Part shown: piece after piece, positions 44,661-55,073 of the stretch
Position numbering within the stretch: the stretch's first letter is position 1
Layout: each line of letters begins with the position of its first letter
NCBI RefSeq assembly: GCF_023736155.1
Contig: NZ_JAMLJJ010000004.1
Coordinates: forward strand, 124,001-188,000
Length of the DNA stretch: 64,000 nucleotides
Direction of reading: 5' to 3'
Source: Larsenimonas salina
GTDB lineage: Bacteria; Pseudomonadota; Gammaproteobacteria; Pseudomonadales; Halomonadaceae
Notes under the pieces: model-generated
Seen by the model: only the letters and a program-made list of their open reading frames with translations
Told to the model about the DNA's origin: nothing
The model's database searches: none
Made by a program: the position numbers and the translations under genes

Positions 44661-46439
44661 ATGCCGACTCGCTTCCACAGCCTGAAGTTCAAATATGGTG
44701 CCGCGTTCGTAAGCGTTGCCCTACTCATGATCATCGTAACGGGTCTTTCCGAATACATGCTCGAATCGGTCAAGCAGCGCATGAACGAATTCAGCGGAAA
44801 GTTCAACACCTCGATTTCCGCGGTATTGAACGCCGACCGGGATCTCTATCAAGCCCACACCGCCGAACTGAATTATCTCCAGTCCACACCGGGCACCGAG
44901 CGCGCTCAAGGCTACAAGGCCACCTTTGAAGAGAACGCACAGCAGGCGTTCGATCGCATGCAGGTCTATAAGGACACGCTGTCCGGTTATCCGGAACTGA
45001 TTACACCTCTGGCCGACTTCGAGGCCCGGTTCGATCAGTGGAAACAAGTGGCCGATGAGGTTCTAACGCTTCATGCCGCCGGAAACAGCGAACAGGCGCT
45101 TGCCCTGAGCCGGGGCGCATATCAGACCCAGTTCGATCAGTTAAGAGCGCTTTACGACCTTGCCGGTGAAAGCGCTGGCGCGAAGACCGATGCACTCGGC
45201 GCCGAGACGCTCGAGCGCGTTGGCGTTTTTGAAGCCGTGATCCTCATCGTTTCGCTGTTTGCCGTCACTCTGGCGATGGCCGTTGCCATCGTCGGCCCTC
45301 GCCGTCTGACAAAAAACATTCAGGCGCTAATCGACCGCATTGAGGACATTACTCGAGGGGAAGGCGATTTAACCCAACGGCTCTCGACCGAGCGCAAGGA
45401 TGAGCTGGGCAAGATGGCAGGCGCTTTCAATCACTTCATCGAACACATCGACTGGACTCTTGGCGGCATCCGCTCCAGCACCGACACCGTGCACAGCTCA
45501 TCCAGAGAAATTGCCCGCAGCAGCAGTGACATGGCCGCTCGAACCGAAAAGACAGCCGCCAACCTTCAACAAACCACCGCCTCGATGGAAGACATCACAA
45601 GCGCGGTCAACAAGACCTCTCAAGCCGCGCGGGAGGCAAGCACGCTTGCCGACAGTACTGCCCAACTGACGCGAGGCGGACAGAAAGCGATCGAGCAGGT
45701 CGAGCACACCGTCACGGCAATCAACGACTCCTCCGTCAAGGCAAGCGACATCATCACGCTTATCGATGGCATCGCGTTCCAGACCAACCTGCTTGCCTTA
45801 AACGCGTCGGTCGAGGCCGCCCGCGCCGGAGAGCACGGTCGTGGCTTCGCGGTTGTCGCTCATGAAGTACGCACACTTTCAGGGCGCGTCAGTGATGCCT
45901 CTCACAACATTCGAGAGCTGATGGAAACGTCAGTGGAAAACGCCAGAAATGGTACGGAGCTGGTCAAGCAGGCCAGTGAGGCCATGGCGTCGATCCTGAG
46001 CAGTGTCGAGGAGGTCAATGACATCATCAACCGCATCAGCGTCGAGAGCCAGAGCCAAAGCGAAGGCGTCAGCCAGATCAACCACGCGATCAACGAGCTC
46101 GATCACATCACTCAGCAAAATGCGGCCATGGTGGAAGAATCGAGTGCCGCAGCCGCCGACATGAGCGAACAGGCGACAAAGCTCCACGAGGTTATTGGAA
46201 GCTTCAAGCTGAGCAGTCACGCCAACACCGGGGCACCGTCAGCCAAGGCTCCGGCGCATACACGGCCGCGCGCTGCCTCGCCCTCTGTTAACTCACAGAA
46301 ACCGGCAGGAACTTATGCGCCCAAAGCACCTCAGGCAGTGAATAAGCGCGAAAACACCTCATTGCGCGCTGCTCCCGCTACAAAGCCTGCAAACACTACC
46401 GTCATGGCCTCGGATGACGATGACTGGACCGAGTTCTAG
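44661..46439 (+). CDS. Methyl-accepting chemotaxis protein with CheR-docking tail
   Basis: 592 residues from the ATG at 44661 with GAGGAAAAGCCT upstream; the open frame starts far upstream within the tex promoter area. TM1 about 15-35, periplasmic helical sensor about 36-190, TM2 about 195-215, HAMP about 216-270, then the signalling hairpin with [19 protein letters not shown] and [20 protein letters not shown]. The last five residues, DWTEF, fit the x-[HFYW]-x-x-[HFYW] pentapeptide that tethers CheR and CheB. Between signalling domain and tail lies a Pro/Ala/Lys-rich linker. Ligand unknown. Confidence 0.93.
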   Translation: MPTRFHSLKFKYGAAFVSVALLMIIVTGLSEYMLESVKQRMNEFSGKFNTSISAVLNADRDLYQAHTAELNYLQSTPGTERAQGYKATFEENAQQAFDRMQVYKDTLSGYPELITPLADFEARFDQWKQVADEVLTLHAAGNSEQALALSRGAYQTQFDQLRALYDLAGESAGAKTDALGAETLERVGVFEAVILIVSLFAVTLAMAVAIVGPRRLTKNIQALIDRIEDITRGEGDLTQRLSTERKDELGKMAGAFNHFIEHIDWTLGGIRSSTDTVHSSSREIARSSSDMAARTEKTAANLQQTTASMEDITSAVNKTSQAAREASTLADSTAQLTRGGQKAIEQVEHTVTAINDSSVKASDIITLIDGIAFQTNLLALNASVEAARAGEHGRGFAVVAHEVRTLSGRVSDASHNIRELMETSVENARNGTELVKQASEAMASILSSVEEVNDIINRISVESQSQSEGVSQINHAINELDHITQQNAAMVEESSAAAADMSEQATKLHEVIGSFKLSSHANTGAPSAKAPAHTRPRAASPSVNSQKPAGTYAPKAPQAVNKRENTSLRAAPATKPANTTVMASDDDDWTEF

Positions 46440-46514
46440 GCATCGCCAGGACAGAGACCGAGCAATGAGCGTTTGCGACTAGCGAGCCGGTGACGTACAG
46501 GCCGGCCGCACAAA

Positions 46515-46556
46515 ACCAAAAAAGGGGGCGGCACATGATGTGCCGCCCCCTTTTCT
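46515..46556. terminator. Bidirectional terminator between chemoreceptor and pckA
   Basis: AAAGGGGGCGGCAC pairs with GTGCCGCCCCCTTT; T runs on both strands serve the rightward chemoreceptor gene and the leftward pckA gene, whose stop is 46596. Confidence 0.92.
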
Positions 46557-46595
46557 CTTTCTGTCTTCCTCATGAATCATCGAGGAAGTACGTCA

Positions 46596-48158
46596 TCAGT
46601 GCTGGAGCTGTGGCCCGGCCTGAATCACATCGTCTTCGACACCTTCGAACTTGGTGAAGTTTGCCGTGAACTTCTCGATCAATGACTGCGCTTGCGCCTC
46701 GAACGCTGCCTTGTCTTCCCATGCATCGCGTGGATTGAGCAGCGTCGTATCTACACCCTGCACAGCTTTCGGGACATCAAGGTTCAACCCAGGCACCCGC
46801 TGCGTTTCGGCATGGGCCAGATCGCCGCTCTGAATGGCGGCGATAATGCTGCGCGTGGTGGGAATGCTGAAACGCTCACCGCCCTGGCCGTAGGCCCCTC
46901 CGGTCCAGCCGGTGTTGACCAGATAAACGCGTGAGCCGAAGGCTTCGATGCGCTTCATCAAAAGCTCGGCATACACGTGTGCCGGGCGAGGGAAAAACGG
47001 CGCGCCAAAACAGGTCGAGAACGTGGTTTCAAGCGAGGACGTCGACCCGATTTCAGTCGAGCCGACCTTGGCGGTGTAGCCCGACAGAAAATGGTACGCA
47101 GCCGCCTCGGGCGACAGCACCGACACCGGCGGCAATACACCGCTCATGTCGCAGGTCAGAAAGACAATCGCACTCGGCTCCCCTGCACGGTTTTCATGCA
47201 CGCGCTTTTCAACAAACTCGAGCGGGTACGCAGCCCGGGCATTCTGAGTCAGTGACATATCGTCGTAATCGGTATCGCGCGCATCGCTCAAAACCACGTT
47301 TTCGAGCACGGTGCCATAGCGAATCGCCCGCCAGATGATCGGCTCGTTCTTTTCAGACAGATTGATGGTCTTGGCGTAGCAGCCACCCTCGAAGTTGAAG
47401 ACAGTACCCTCGCCCCAGCCGTGCTCATCATCGCCGATCAGATAGCGGGACGGGTCCGCAGACAGCGTCGTCTTGCCCGTGCCGGACAGCCCGAAGAACA
47501 GCGTTGTCTGGCCGTCCTCGCCCACGTTCGCGCTGCAGTGCATCGGAAGCACGTCCTTTTCGGGCAGCAGGAAGTTCTGAACCGAGAACATGGCCTTTTT
47601 CATTTCACCGGCGTAGCGCATGCCCGCGATCAATACGCGACGACGCGCGAAATTGATCATGACGGTGCCATCGCTATTGGTGTTGTCACGGCCGGGCTCA
47701 CACACAAACGTCGGGGCGCTCAGTACTTCCCATTCGCGCTTGCCTTTCGGGTTATAGGCGTCGGGGCGTACGAACAGGTTACGACCGAACAGCGCATGCC
47801 AGGCAAATTCCGTACGCAGGCGGATGGGCAGGTAGTGCTCGGGATCGGAGCCGACATGAAGCTCGTTGAGGTAGGTCTCGCGCTCGGCCATGTGATCCTC
47901 GACGCGCTCCCACAGGGCATCGAACGTGGCGGGCGTGGCCGGTTGGTTGACGTCACCCCAGTCGATGTACTCGCTGGTGGAAGGCTCATCGACGATAAAG
48001 CGGTCTTTCGGGGAGCGACCTGTTCGATGTCCGGTTTCGGCAACCAGGGCACCGTTGACCGATAGACGTGCTTCATCGCGTGAAAGCGCGTGCTCTACCA
48101 ACTCAGGTACCGTCAGATTGACGTGCGGCTTTGCCGAACTGTCCAGTTGTGTCGTCAT
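46596..48158 (-). CDS. pckA: Phosphoenolpyruvate carboxykinase (ATP)
   Basis: 520 residues. The ATP site [14 protein letters not shown] and upstream [10 protein letters not shown], and the [17 protein letters not shown] segment, are characteristic of the ATP-dependent enzyme, which turns oxaloacetate plus ATP into PEP and CO2 at the start of gluconeogenesis. The neighbourhood pckA, hslO, hslR, yrfG, nudE is conserved from E. coli. It ends at the bidirectional terminator. Confidence 0.97.
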   Translation of the reverse strand: MTTQLDSSAKPHVNLTVPELVEHALSRDEARLSVNGALVAETGHRTGRSPKDRFIVDEPSTSEYIDWGDVNQPATPATFDALWERVEDHMAERETYLNELHVGSDPEHYLPIRLRTEFAWHALFGRNLFVRPDAYNPKGKREWEVLSAPTFVCEPGRDNTNSDGTVMINFARRRVLIAGMRYAGEMKKAMFSVQNFLLPEKDVLPMHCSANVGEDGQTTLFFGLSGTGKTTLSADPSRYLIGDDEHGWGEGTVFNFEGGCYAKTINLSEKNEPIIWRAIRYGTVLENVVLSDARDTDYDDMSLTQNARAAYPLEFVEKRVHENRAGEPSAIVFLTCDMSGVLPPVSVLSPEAAAYHFLSGYTAKVGSTEIGSTSSLETTFSTCFGAPFFPRPAHVYAELLMKRIEAFGSRVYLVNTGWTGGAYGQGGERFSIPTTRSIIAAIQSGDLAHAETQRVPGLNLDVPKAVQGVDTTLLNPRDAWEDKAAFEAQAQSLIEKFTANFTKFEGVEDDVIQAGPQLQH

Positions 48159-48395
48159 GTGATTCCTCGGCCGTGAGGCCTCTCTCTCGTTAACACATTA
48201 AGTACGTGGCTCTCTGGCCACGCTTTATGCCATTAAAGGCTTTTTATAGACGCCATTGCCGATGAGCAGAACTCATCGGCAAGCCGGGGTCAGTATGGCA
48301 AAAAAGCACATGAGCTGAAATAACGTAATGGGCAGGACGTCCCGTTATGCACAACTTGAACGGGGTATGCATGGCAGCAAAAGCGCTACAGGCCC
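48159..48395. other. Intergenic region between hslO and pckA
   Basis: 237 bases, both neighbours leftward. It holds the presumed pckA promoter and an inverted repeat at 48258-48280 (see next entry). No gene. Confidence 0.5.
48258..48280. repeat. Nine-base inverted repeat before pckA
   Basis: GCCGATGAG and CTCATCGGC flank a CAGAA loop. There is no T run on the minus strand, so it is not a clean terminator of hslO; it could be an operator or a leader hairpin. Confidence 0.4.
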
Positions 48396-49280
48396 TCAAT
48401 GAACAGTGGGCGGCGGCGCGTCCGGCGCATCGATCAGTTGCTCGACGTCTGCCGCCGAGAAGTGATAATGCGTATTGCAGAAATGGCACTGGGTATCGAT
48501 CTGGTGCTGCGCCTCGATCGTTGCTCGAAGCTCGTCCTCACCCAGATTCAAAAGCGCGGATGCAAATCGCTCGCGCGAACAGGTGCATCCGAACTCAACG
48601 GGAAACGGGTCGAAAATGCGTGTCGTTTCCTCGTGATACAACCGGTAGAGCAGCTCTTTCGGCTCAAGCGTCAGAAGCTCATCACGCTTGACGGTTTCAG
48701 CGAGTTTAACGGTTCGATTCCAGGCGTCCGGGTCATCGGTACGCCCATCTTCAGGAAGCTTCTGTAGAAGAATGCCACCCGCCCTTGCCTGATCTGCCTC
48801 GAGCCAGAGTCTGGTCGGCAGCTGCTCGGACTGGGCGAAATACGTCTCCAGACATTCGGCCAGCGTGTCATGCTCGAGTTGAACGATCCCCTGATAGCGC
48901 TGCCCTTCCTTGGGGTCCAGCGTAATGACGATATGCCCCTCGCCCACCAGTTCGGCAAGCGATGGCGTCTCAGTCAGCTCGGCCTGCTCATCAAACCGGG
49001 CAATCGCTCGAAGGGTTTGCGCATTGCCTTCAAGCCCCGGGTTGGACTCAGCCATTAATAGCGTTGCCGGCCCGCTGCCTCGCACCTCGAGGCTGACCAC
49101 GCCATCGAGCTTGATGGTTGAGGTCAAAAGCGCGACGGCGCCAAGCAGCTCGCCGAGCTGACGCTTGATCGGTGCCGGGTAGTCATGGCGAGCGATAACG
49201 TTTGAGAAGGTGTCCTCGAGCGTGACGACTTCGCCCCGCACATCGGTATTGTCAAAAATGAAGCGTTGAATATGATCCAT
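48396..49280 (-). CDS. hslO: Redox-regulated chaperone Hsp33
   Basis: 294 residues. The zinc-binding cysteines are CTC ([10 protein letters not shown], near residue 240) and CHFC ([12 protein letters not shown], near 270). They release zinc and form disulfides under oxidative stress, turning on holdase activity. It follows hslR by 23 bases on the minus strand and ends 237 bases before pckA. Start [17 protein letters not shown] is the standard family start. Confidence 0.96.
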   Translation of the reverse strand: MDHIQRFIFDNTDVRGEVVTLEDTFSNVIARHDYPAPIKRQLGELLGAVALLTSTIKLDGVVSLEVRGSGPATLLMAESNPGLEGNAQTLRAIARFDEQAELTETPSLAELVGEGHIVITLDPKEGQRYQGIVQLEHDTLAECLETYFAQSEQLPTRLWLEADQARAGGILLQKLPEDGRTDDPDAWNRTVKLAETVKRDELLTLEPKELLYRLYHEETTRIFDPFPVEFGCTCSRERFASALLNLGEDELRATIEAQHQIDTQCHFCNTHYHFSAADVEQLIDAPDAPPPTVH

Positions 49281-49303
49281 AACTGTCTCGTGTTGGCCCC
49301 GCG

Positions 49304-49699
49304 CTAGTCCTGAAACCCATCGCGCTGAAAGCGCTGGATGGAGCGGCGTTCGCGCTTGTCCGGGCGATTCTTGGGCGGCTGCATGGCTTGTTTGTTGGCG
49401 CGTCGCTGTTCGGCGTTGCGCGTCCGGCGCGCCTCACTGGCAGCGGTCTCGGCATAGAGGGCCTGCGCCTCCGGTGCGCCTCGGCGCTGCTCCGACAGCG
49501 CGACCACTTCGACGTCCAGCGTATCGAATCCTTGCGGCACTGAAATAACGGCGCCGATTTCAACCTGCTTGCTGGTCTTGGCCCGCGCACCGTTGTAGTG
49601 AACCTTGCCACCTTCGATCGCCTTCTTGGCGAGCCCGCGCGTCTTGAAAAAACGGGCGGCCCAAAGCCATTTGTCCAGTCGTATCGCCTGTTCGCTCAT
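49304..49699 (-). CDS. hslR: Ribosome-associated heat-shock protein Hsp15
   Basis: 131 residues. An S4 RNA-binding domain (about 5-70), [21 protein letters not shown] and [15 protein letters not shown], followed by a basic, glutamine/arginine-rich tail. It binds 50S subunits carrying nascent chains after abortive translation. It lies between yrfG and hslO as in E. coli. Confidence 0.95.
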   Translation of the reverse strand: MSEQAIRLDKWLWAARFFKTRGLAKKAIEGGKVHYNGARAKTSKQVEIGAVISVPQGFDTLDVEVVALSEQRRGAPEAQALYAETAASEARRTRNAEQRRANKQAMQPPKNRPDKRERRSIQRFQRDGFQD

Positions 49700-49748
49700 A
49701 CTGCCTCCCTGGTTGCCATGCCTGACATATGAGGGCGCGCGCCCTCGA

Positions 49749-50405
49749 TCACAAGGCGTCCACCATCAGCGCCTGGAAGCGATCAAGTGCAACAAATTCC
49801 TGAAGCTCCTTCACCGGTGAGCGGCTGTCGGGCTGCAAAATACCCAAAAGGTATTGAATACCGTGCTCACGGGCGGCCTCGAGAACATGGACGTTATCGT
49901 CGATCAGGAGCGTTCGCGCCGGATCAAGACCGAGCCTGTCTTCCAGCAGCATCCAGAATTCGGCCGACTCCTTGGCATGCCCAAGATCCGCCGAGGAAAC
50001 AATGTCATCGAGATAGACATCGAGGCCGGTCAAAGGAAGCTTTAGCTCAAGGCTTCGCCGATCGGCATTGGTGGCCAATATGACCTTGGGATGACGCACC
50101 TTGAGCCATTCCAGAAAGTCCCGAGCATCACCTCGAAATCCGATGAGGTGGGCAACCTCTTGCTTGAGCGCCACAATGTCCACATCAAGCTCTCGTGACC
50201 AATAATCCAGGCTGTAACCGTTCAGAGTGCCGTGCTCTGCGCGAATACGTGTCACCAGCGTGTCAAACGAGGTTTCGTCCAGCTTCTTAAGCTCGCGATA
50301 GCGTTGAGGCAGGTGCTCCAGCCAGAAGTGGCTGTCGAAATGAAGGTCCAGAAGCGTGCCGTCCATATCGAGCAGCACGGTATCGATGGCGTTCCAGTCA
50401 AGCAT
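49749..50405 (-). CDS. yrfG: HAD-superfamily nucleotidase (YrfG-type)
   Basis: 218 residues from the ATG at 50405 (MLDWNAID), which has AAGGA eight bases upstream; the open frame goes 41 codons further. Motif I is LLDMDGTLLDLHFD, motif II ATNADRRS, motif IV LIDDNVHV. E. coli YrfG dephosphorylates GMP and IMP. Fixed place next to hslR supports the name. Active site residues are intact. Confidence 0.9.
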   Translation of the reverse strand: MLDWNAIDTVLLDMDGTLLDLHFDSHFWLEHLPQRYRELKKLDETSFDTLVTRIRAEHGTLNGYSLDYWSRELDVDIVALKQEVAHLIGFRGDARDFLEWLKVRHPKVILATNADRRSLELKLPLTGLDVYLDDIVSSADLGHAKESAEFWMLLEDRLGLDPARTLLIDDNVHVLEAAREHGIQYLLGILQPDSRSPVKELQEFVALDRFQALMVDAL

Positions 50406-50640
50406 GGGGGCGTCCTTATAAGCGAAATACCATTGAGCCTTCTTTTTAACCCTGACATTAAAGCGCTTCAAACCGATCACCCCCCATTTTTTCGATAAGC
50501 CTGGCCGAGGCGCCTCCTTAGCAATCATTTTATGAAGCGCCTATTTTCTGAAGCACTCTTGCCTCAAGCCATGCAAGCACTGCGAAAGCCAAAGCGATTG
50601 GCTACCATGAAGAACACTTGGTTTATAGGAAAGACATGCG

Positions 50641-51222
50641 ATGCCGGATGAAAAGAAACCCCGAATCGAGGCCCTTGAGACCGTTGCGGAAAGCGCCCTG
50701 TTTCGTATCGAGGCGATGGATCTCACTTTCAGCAATGGCAATACGCGTCGGTTCGAGCGCCTTCGCGGTCGCGGCAAGGGCGCCGGCGCAGTCATGATCG
50801 TTGCCCTCCCGGATCCCGAGCATGTTTTACTCATTCGTGAATACGCCGCAGGCATCGATGAGTATGCGCTTGGGCTGCCCAAGGGCGTAATCGATCAGGG
50901 GGAGGATGTTCTGACAGCGGCCAATCGGGAACTCAAGGAAGAATGCGGCTTTGGTGCTCATGTTCTGGAGCCACTGACCGAACTCTCTCTGGCCCCCAAT
51001 TACATGTCCCACCGCATCCAGGTCGTTCTTGCTCAGGAGCTCTATGAAGAACGCCTTGATGGCGATGAGCCCGAACCGCTGGAGACAGTGCGTGTACGCC
51101 TTGATGAACTGAGCGAGCTTCTAACGCGCTCAGATGTACACGAAGGTCGCTCGATTGCGGCGCTGTTTATCGCGCGAGAGTATCTTCGCGGTCGTGAGGA
51201 AAACGATGCGTCATGGTGGTAA
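50641..51222 (+). CDS. nudE: ADP compounds hydrolase NudE (Nudix family)
   Basis: 193 residues. The Nudix box GVIDQGEDVLTAANRELKEECGF (about residues 82-104) is complete. NudE hydrolyses AP3A, ADP-ribose and NADH. Divergent from yrfG, as in E. coli, but without the igaA (yrfF) gene that lies between them there. The terminator is 35 bases after the stop. Confidence 0.94.
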   Translation: MPDEKKPRIEALETVAESALFRIEAMDLTFSNGNTRRFERLRGRGKGAGAVMIVALPDPEHVLLIREYAAGIDEYALGLPKGVIDQGEDVLTAANRELKEECGFGAHVLEPLTELSLAPNYMSHRIQVVLAQELYEERLDGDEPEPLETVRVRLDELSELLTRSDVHEGRSIAALFIAREYLRGREENDASWW

Positions 51223-51261
51223 GGCCTCGCCTGAGTGCGTTTCAGGTCAAAAACCAGACAT

Positions 51262-51292
51262 AAAAAAAGCCGGTCCGAGACCGGCTTTTTTT
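51262..51292. terminator. Bidirectional terminator between nudE and the small secreted protein gene
   Basis: AGCCGGTC/GACCGGCT stem with loop CGA; seven A upstream and seven T downstream serve both strands. Confidence 0.93.
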
Positions 51293-51303
51293 ACTAGCAT
51301 CAA

Positions 51304-51687
51304 TTACTTCATATCGCTGTTGTCAGCGTTCAGATCGTCGTGCATCTCTGCAGAATGGCCTTGGCGGCCAGTCTGGGTTTCCGGCTGCTGCTGGACATTC
51401 CCGTTGTCAAGCGCAGTGCCTTCATCCTGCATTTCAGCGGAATGGCCCTGACGGCCAGTCATTTCATTGTTGGTGCCTTCCTCGATGCTGCTGTGTGCAG
51501 CGTCGCCACTCATGTGCGAGCCCTGCTCTGAATGAGAGATATGATCTGAATCGGTGGCTTTACTGCCCATGTATTCCTGACCATCGCCGGTCGGAGACAC
51601 ATCGTTTTGGCCAGTCTGTGCAGCAAACGCCTGCATGGTCGGCAGAGTTAGAGCGGCGCAAAATGCAGTAGCAATCAGCTTTTTCAT
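51304..51687 (-). CDS. Small secreted hydrophilic protein with repeated TGRQGHSAEM motif
   Basis: 127 residues from the ATG at 51687 (MKKLIATAF), with AAGGAAGG upstream; the frame extends 24 codons further without a good site. Signal peptide to FAA (about residue 22). The mature part is very hydrophilic, rich in Gln, Asp, Ser, His and Asn, and has no cysteines. TGRQGHSAEM occurs twice (77-86 and 106-115), the second followed by HDDLNADN. This looks like a short, disordered, periplasmic or surface protein. I do not recognise a family. Histidines and acidic groups could bind metal. Confidence 0.75.
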   Translation of the reverse strand: MKKLIATAFCAALTLPTMQAFAAQTGQNDVSPTGDGQEYMGSKATDSDHISHSEQGSHMSGDAAHSSIEEGTNNEMTGRQGHSAEMQDEGTALDNGNVQQQPETQTGRQGHSAEMHDDLNADNSDMK

Positions 51688-52086
51688 GGTTCCTTCCTTG
51701 AGCTTTGATCGAAAATCGGCGTTTCGGTTAACAAATGGTGATTTTCCCTGTTTCTTCAAGTCTGGCCATCCTTACGCCATGGCTTGAAACATCCGATGTG
51801 AGAGCCTCGCTGACGTCCTGTCTGCGGATCACCAAAACATGACTCCATGTTAGACAACACTTCAACTTCTGTCAAAGTCTTGTACAAACAATAATGCGTG
51901 TACTTGGTTTCTTTTTATAGTCGGTTTTAAGGCCCACCGCCTCCTCTTTTACCTGGCCATCGCGCGCTCTTAAGTTAGACCGTGTACTTTCTCGCCCGAA
52001 ATCCAGCGATCACCGCATTTCTCATGCCCAAAAAAAGCCCGCTCGGAGCGGGCTTTTTTCAGAACGTGATGGTTGAGCGCGTGGGC
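51688..52086. other. Intergenic region between the small secreted protein gene and ilvD
   Basis: 399 bases between two leftward genes. It contains the ilvD terminator at 52030-52059 and presumably the promoter of the small secreted protein gene. A run of T/A near 51880-51920 is AT-rich. No credible gene was seen. Confidence 0.5.
52030..52059 (-). terminator. Terminator of ilvD
   Basis: AAAAAAGCCCGCT pairs with AGCGGGCTTTTTT around CGG; on the minus strand it is followed by a T run and lies 28 bases past the ilvD stop. It also reads as a terminator on the plus strand. Confidence 0.93.
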
Positions 52087-53937
52087 TTAACGATCCTCGA
52101 GCTTATCGAGGTCACGCACGGCGCCACGATCAGCAGACGTTGCGAGCATGGCGTAGGCCTTGAGCGCGGCGGAAACTCGACGCACACGCTGAACGCTCGG
52201 TTTCCACGCCTGGGCGCCGCGGTCTTCCATTGCCTGACGACGATGGGCCAACTCTTCCATGGGAAGGTCAACGTTGATGGTTCGATTGGGAATATCGATC
52301 TTGATGATGTCCCCGCTTTCAACCAGACCGATTGCACCGCCGGCAGCCGCCTCGGGCGATACGTGGCCGATGGAAAGCCCGGAGGTACCGCCGGAGAATC
52401 GACCGTCGGTCATCAACGCACACGCCTTGCCAAGCCCCTTGGACTTCAGATACGACGTCGGATACAGCATTTCCTGCATGCCGGGGCCGCCTTTCGGGCC
52501 TTCATAGCGAATGACGATGACCTCGCCTTCCTTCACCTTGCCATCGAGAATGTGCTCGACGGCTTGATCCTGCGATTCCACCACGTGCGCCGAACCTTCG
52601 AACACTAAAATGGAATCATCGACACCGGCCGTTTTCACCACACAGCCGCTTTCGGCAATGTTGCCGTAGAGCACGGCCAGACCACCCTCTTTCGAGAACG
52701 CATGCTCAAGGCTTCGAATGCAGCCATTGGCACGGTCGCCATCAAGCGAGGGCCAGCGCGCTGACTGGGAAAACGCCTCCTGAGTGCGAATACCACCGGG
52801 GCCGGCCTTGAAGTATTCGATCACCTCAGGCGTGGGGTTTCGCATGATGTCCCACTCATCGAGCGCCTCGGCGAGGCTGTCGCCGTACACCGTCGGCACG
52901 GACGTATCAAGCACGCCCGCCCGGTCGAGTTCACCAAGAATTCCCATGATGCCGCCCGCACGGTGGCAGTCTTCCATATGGTACTTCTGGGTATTGGGCG
53001 CCAGCTTGCAAAGCTGCGGCACTTCCCGAGACAGCGTATCGATGTCACTCATCGTGAAATCGACCTCGGCTTCCTGCGCCGCCGCCAGCAGGTGCAGGAT
53101 GGTATTGGTCGAGCCACCCATGGCGATATCGAGCGTCATGGCGTTTCTGAACGCGGCCTTGGAGCCGATGGCGCGCGGCAGCAGGTGGGCCTCATCGTTT
53201 TCGTAATAGCGCTTGGCAAGTTCAACGATACGGTGACCGGCCGTTTCAAAAAGGCGACGGCGGTCGCTGTGGGTCGCAAGCGTAGTACCGTTGCCCGGCA
53301 GCGCGAGGCCGAGGGCTTCGGTCAAACAGTTCATGGAGTTGGCCGTGAACATGCCCGAGCAGCTGCCGCAGGTCGGGCAGGCGCTGCGCTCGACCTCATT
53401 GAGCGTTTCATCATCGACGCTGTCGTCGGCGGCCATGACCATGGCGTCGACCAGGTCGAGCCCGTGATTCAAAAGCTTGGTCTTGCCGGCTTCCATCGGG
53501 CCGCCGGAAACGAAGATGACCGGTACATTGAGGCGCATGGCCGCCATCAACATTCCAGGGGTGATCTTGTCGCAGTTGGAAATGCAGACCAGCGCATCGG
53601 CGCAGTGTGCGTTGACCATGTACTCAACGCTGTCGGCGATGATGTCGCGGCTTGGCAGCGAATACAGCATGCCGTCATGGCCCATGGCGATGCCGTCATC
53701 AACTGCGATGGTATTGAATTCCTTGGCCACACCGCCGGCCTTTTCGATCTCGCGCGCGACCAGCTGACCCATGTCCTTCAGGTGGACGTGACCGGGCACA
53801 AACTGGGTGAAGGAGTTCGCGACCGCGATGATCGGCTTCTGGAAATCGTCATCGTTCATGCCGGTCGCGCGCCACAGCGCACGGGCACCGGCCATGTTGC
53901 GCCCCTGGGTCGTCGTTCTAGAGCGGTATTCAGGCAT
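52087..53937 (-). CDS. ilvD: Dihydroxy-acid dehydratase
   Basis: 616 residues from the ATG at 53937 ([10 protein letters not shown]), the same length as E. coli IlvD; GAGGACATC lies before it. The iron-sulfur cysteines are in [15 protein letters not shown] and [19 protein letters not shown]. The C-terminal signature [20 protein letters not shown] is present. It makes the 2-keto acids of valine and isoleucine. No other ilv genes are near and no leader peptide was seen. A SDR gene diverges from it 292 bases away. Confidence 0.96.
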   Translation of the reverse strand: MPEYRSRTTTQGRNMAGARALWRATGMNDDDFQKPIIAVANSFTQFVPGHVHLKDMGQLVAREIEKAGGVAKEFNTIAVDDGIAMGHDGMLYSLPSRDIIADSVEYMVNAHCADALVCISNCDKITPGMLMAAMRLNVPVIFVSGGPMEAGKTKLLNHGLDLVDAMVMAADDSVDDETLNEVERSACPTCGSCSGMFTANSMNCLTEALGLALPGNGTTLATHSDRRRLFETAGHRIVELAKRYYENDEAHLLPRAIGSKAAFRNAMTLDIAMGGSTNTILHLLAAAQEAEVDFTMSDIDTLSREVPQLCKLAPNTQKYHMEDCHRAGGIMGILGELDRAGVLDTSVPTVYGDSLAEALDEWDIMRNPTPEVIEYFKAGPGGIRTQEAFSQSARWPSLDGDRANGCIRSLEHAFSKEGGLAVLYGNIAESGCVVKTAGVDDSILVFEGSAHVVESQDQAVEHILDGKVKEGEVIVIRYEGPKGGPGMQEMLYPTSYLKSKGLGKACALMTDGRFSGGTSGLSIGHVSPEAAAGGAIGLVESGDIIKIDIPNRTINVDLPMEELAHRRQAMEDRGAQAWKPSVQRVRRVSAALKAYAMLATSADRGAVRDLDKLEDR

Positions 53938-54994
<1,057 letters not shown>

Positions 54995-55025
54995 GCCCGA
55001 CGCGCTGACCGATGCCAAGAACGAG

Positions 55026-55049
55026 AAAAGCCACCCGAAGGTGGCTTTT
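55026..55049. terminator. Bidirectional terminator between SDR and Lon-type genes
   Basis: Ten-base stem AAAAGCCACC/GGTGGCTTTT with a CGAA loop, giving T runs on both strands. Confidence 0.9.
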
Positions 55050-55073
55050 TCATGGCGGTATCGGCTGGGAGAA

